11,401 nucleotides of DNA from NCBI GenBank assembly GCA_030685015.1, contig JAUXWS010000039.1:1-11401 (forward strand), in the 5' to 3' direction. The notes beneath the pieces are model-generated. The model was not told where the DNA came from and searched no databases. It worked only from the letters and a program-made list of their open reading frames with translations. A program made the translations under genes and the position numbers. The DNA is from a bacterium. GTDB lineage: Bacteria; CAIWAD01. Positions 10,246-11,401 of this stretch are shown here, in pieces (position 1 is the stretch's first letter; each line of letters starts with the position of its first letter).

Positions 10246-11126
10246 GCGGCGTCCTCCCGCGGCCGCTCCGCCGGCGCGCGTTCGGGCTCCGTCTCCAGGC
10301 GCGCCAGCATGGCCTGCAGCTCCGGCAAATGGCGTCCCATGTGATGTCGGCCGCGCTCGTGGAGGTCGGCCATGGCCCCCACCGACCAGAAACGCACGAT
10401 CTCCCGCCACCGGCTGAAGCAGAGCGGCTGGTCGGAGAAAGGCTGGATGAGCAGGTCGCTGTGCCGGGTCTGGATCTGCAGGCGCCGGGCCACCAGCGGC
10501 AGGTAGATGGAGCGGTAGACCACCTGCGGCATGTGGCGCAGCAGCTCGGCCGGCATGACGGCGTTCATCTCCAGGCTGCTGGTCAGCACCACGCCCCGCG
10601 GCCCCACCAGCTGCCGGCAGAGGTCCGCCGGCACATTGTTGGTGATGCCGCCGTCGCCGCAGAGGTGGCCCTCCAGCTCGACGGGCGGGTAGATGCCGGG
10701 GAGGGCGGCCGAGGCGAGGACGATCTCGCGGCAGGGACCGTGGTCGTACACGAGCTGCCGGCCCTCCACCAGATCGGTCACCACCACGTGGAGGGGAATG
10801 GCCAGCTCCTCCAGCCGGGCGGGCAGGGAGAAGCGGTCGAGCAGGCGCAGGATGGCCTCCGGCGCGAAAAGTCCGCCCCGCCGCCAGGCCGGCTTCAGCC
10901 AGGCCAGCCGCTGGTCGCGGCGATAGAGGGCCTCGCGGATGCGGCCAGGGGGGATGCCTGCCGCCAGCAGCAGACCCACCAGGCTGCCGGTGGACGAGCT
11001 GGTGATCAGCTCGGGCCGCAGGCCGGCGTTCTCCAGCTCCTCGACCACGCCCAGGTGGGTCAGGCAGCGCACGCCGCCGCCGCCCAGCACAAGGCCGAAA
11101 CGGGGCGGCCGCTTCACCGCCGTCAT
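10242..11126 (-). CDS. Patatin-like phospholipase (RssA/YchK-like)
   Basis: Patatin-fold Ser-Asp acyl hydrolase of 294 residues, the usual size for the short bacterial form. The oxyanion loop GGGGVR (15-20) and THLGVVEELE follow the first strand. The nucleophile elbow reads ITSSSTGSLVG, placing the serine at S45, but the first Gly of GxSxG is Ser43. The second half has ASAALPGIYPPVEL (139-151) and the catalytic DGG at D158-G160. There is no signal peptide, so it is cytoplasmic or loosely membrane-associated, acting on phospholipid or other acyl esters. ATG 11126 has GGGAGGAG 4-6 nt upstream (11131-11138). It is the first gene of the leftward operon. Its stop overlaps the DUF360 start by ATGA. 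Substrate is unknown; activity is likely but the altered elbow leaves some doubt. Confidence 0.92.
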   Translation of the reverse strand: MTAVKRPPRFGLVLGGGGVRCLTHLGVVEELENAGLRPELITSSSTGSLVGLLLAAGIPPGRIREALYRRDQRLAWLKPAWRRGGLFAPEAILRLLDRFSLPARLEELAIPLHVVVTDLVEGRQLVYDHGPCREIVLASAALPGIYPPVELEGHLCGDGGITNNVPADLCRQLVGPRGVVLTSSLEMNAVMPAELLRHMPQVVYRSIYLPLVARRLQIQTRHSDLLIQPFSDQPLCFSRWREIVRFWSVGAMADLHERGRHHMGRHLPELQAMLARLETEPERAPAERPREDAA

Positions 11127-11194
11127 GGCTCTCCTCCCGCCTGTTGTTCAACTCCGATGGTCAGGTCACTGCCATCCCAGCCAACAAGCCTATC

Positions 11195-11214
11195 ATTCCA
11201 GCGAAAGCTGGGAT
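11195..11214. repeat. REP-like palindrome with GAAA tetraloop
   Basis: ATTCCAGC-GAAA-GCTGGGAT forms an 8-bp stem with one T.G wobble and a GNRA loop. It closely resembles the dispersed ATTCC(A/C)GCGAAAGC(T/G)GGAATCC-type palindromes that occur in many copies in diverse bacterial genomes, which is recalled knowledge. Copy number in this genome is not visible here. Confidence 0.65.
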
Positions 11215-11268
11215 CCCCTGCGCCTCTCCGGCAACTCACGGATCTTGCGGGGCAAGCGCCGCTCTCTT

Positions 11269-11300
11269 GCACCTTTCTTTCACGGGCGAAAGAAAGGTGC
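11269..11300. repeat. 13-bp perfect hairpin with an alternative downstream partner
   Basis: GCACCTTTCTTTC and GAAAGAAAGGTGC form perfect 13-bp arms around the loop ACGGGC. A second AAAGAAAG at 11303-11310 could pair with the same upstream CTTTCTTT at 11273-11280, giving a competing 8-bp stem. No T run follows on either strand, so it is not a standard terminator. The CTTTCTTT/AAAGAAAG style resembles dispersed hairpin repeats of other genomes. Confidence 0.7.
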
Positions 11301-11328
11301 CCAAAGAAAGCCCTCTCCAAGACACTCA

Positions 11329-11376
11329 GGGCCCTAACTAGGCGGCCTCACGGCCGCCGTCGCACAGAGGGCCCTA
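11329..11376. repeat. GC hairpin flanked by GGGCCCTA direct repeats
   Basis: GGCGGCC-TCAC-GGCCGCC (11341-11358) is a perfect 7-bp stem with a 4-nt loop. It is bracketed by identical GGGCCCTA octamers at 11329-11336 and 11369-11376. GGGCCC is itself palindromic, so the two octamers can also pair with each other around the hairpin. No T run follows. It could be the end of the repeat element beginning near 11195, or a protein-binding site. Confidence 0.55.
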
Positions 11377-11401
11377 TCACCTGATGCGCCTGCCGTGGCC
11401 A

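Larger units (their letters stand above)
11127..11401. other. Non-coding upstream region with a cluster of hairpin repeats
   Basis: 275 nt with no credible gene. The part next to the patatin start (11141-11200) is only about 52% GC by hand count. It must hold the promoter of the leftward operon unless that lies beyond the window, but I find no clear -35/-10 pair on the minus strand. Three separate perfect or near-perfect hairpins follow, listed below. Short open frames here are repeat translations, including SFRWND-like peptides commonly produced by such repeats, and not genes. Confidence 0.6.

Noticed and set aside
11123-11320. 65-codon leftward frame containing an SFRWND-like peptide
   Set aside because: The peptide is the translation of the ATTCCAGCGAAAGCTGG-type repeat and arises wherever that repeat occurs. 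It is not evidence of a gene.
10329-11384. 351-codon rightward frame across the patatin gene and the right-end hairpins
   Set aside because: Its first part mirrors the patatin gene and its end translates the palindromic repeats. There is no domain.

Overview
The window is bacterial chromosomal DNA, GC-rich and gene-dense. It shows tightly overlapping genes, Shine-Dalgarno sites and a Gram-negative style of secreted multidomain protein. The CARDB/PPC/BACON-like architecture of the secreted protease suggests a member of the FCB group or a related candidate phylum. That assignment is inference; nothing here fixes the taxonomy.

Layout. (1) Positions 1-161 are about 51% GC over 71-160 and hold the apparent start of a leftward gene at 27, preceded by a good Shine-Dalgarno and a perfect 7-bp inverted repeat. 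(2) A rightward pair follows: a small Ala/Glu/Leu-rich helical protein (162-626, possibly from 117) overlaps the start of a secreted multidomain metalloprotease of about 1091 residues with an M43-like zinc site (626-3901). (3) A 34-bp perfect palindrome at 3920-3953 sits between converging genes and probably terminates both. (4) A leftward five-gene cluster, read from right to left, fills the rest: patatin-like phospholipase (11126-10242), 4-TM DUF360/holin-IV-like membrane protein (10245-9904), alpha-glucan phosphorylase glgP (9907-7427), M18 aminopeptidase (7416-6067) and glycogen debranching enzyme glgX (6063-3979). Junctions are two 4-nt ATGA overlaps, then gaps of 10 and 3 nt, so the genes are very probably one translationally coupled operon. 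(5) The last 275 nt (11127-11401) are non-coding, AT-richer at first, and contain three hairpin-forming palindromes of the dispersed-repeat type.

How they work together. GlgP shortens the outer chains of glycogen or maltodextrin to glucose-1-phosphate, and GlgX removes the limit-dextrin branches. Together they form a cytoplasmic glycogen-mobilisation pair. The aminopeptidase between them, and the lipase and membrane protein upstream, have no established part in this pathway; their role is open. The secreted protease and its small partner look like an independent transcription unit for extracellular proteolysis.

I found no CRISPR array, tRNA, rRNA or clear defence system. The most unusual signals are the sharp composition break inside the signal-peptide region of the first gene, the glycogen operon with unrelated partners, atypical residues in two catalytic motifs, and the hairpin cluster at the right end.
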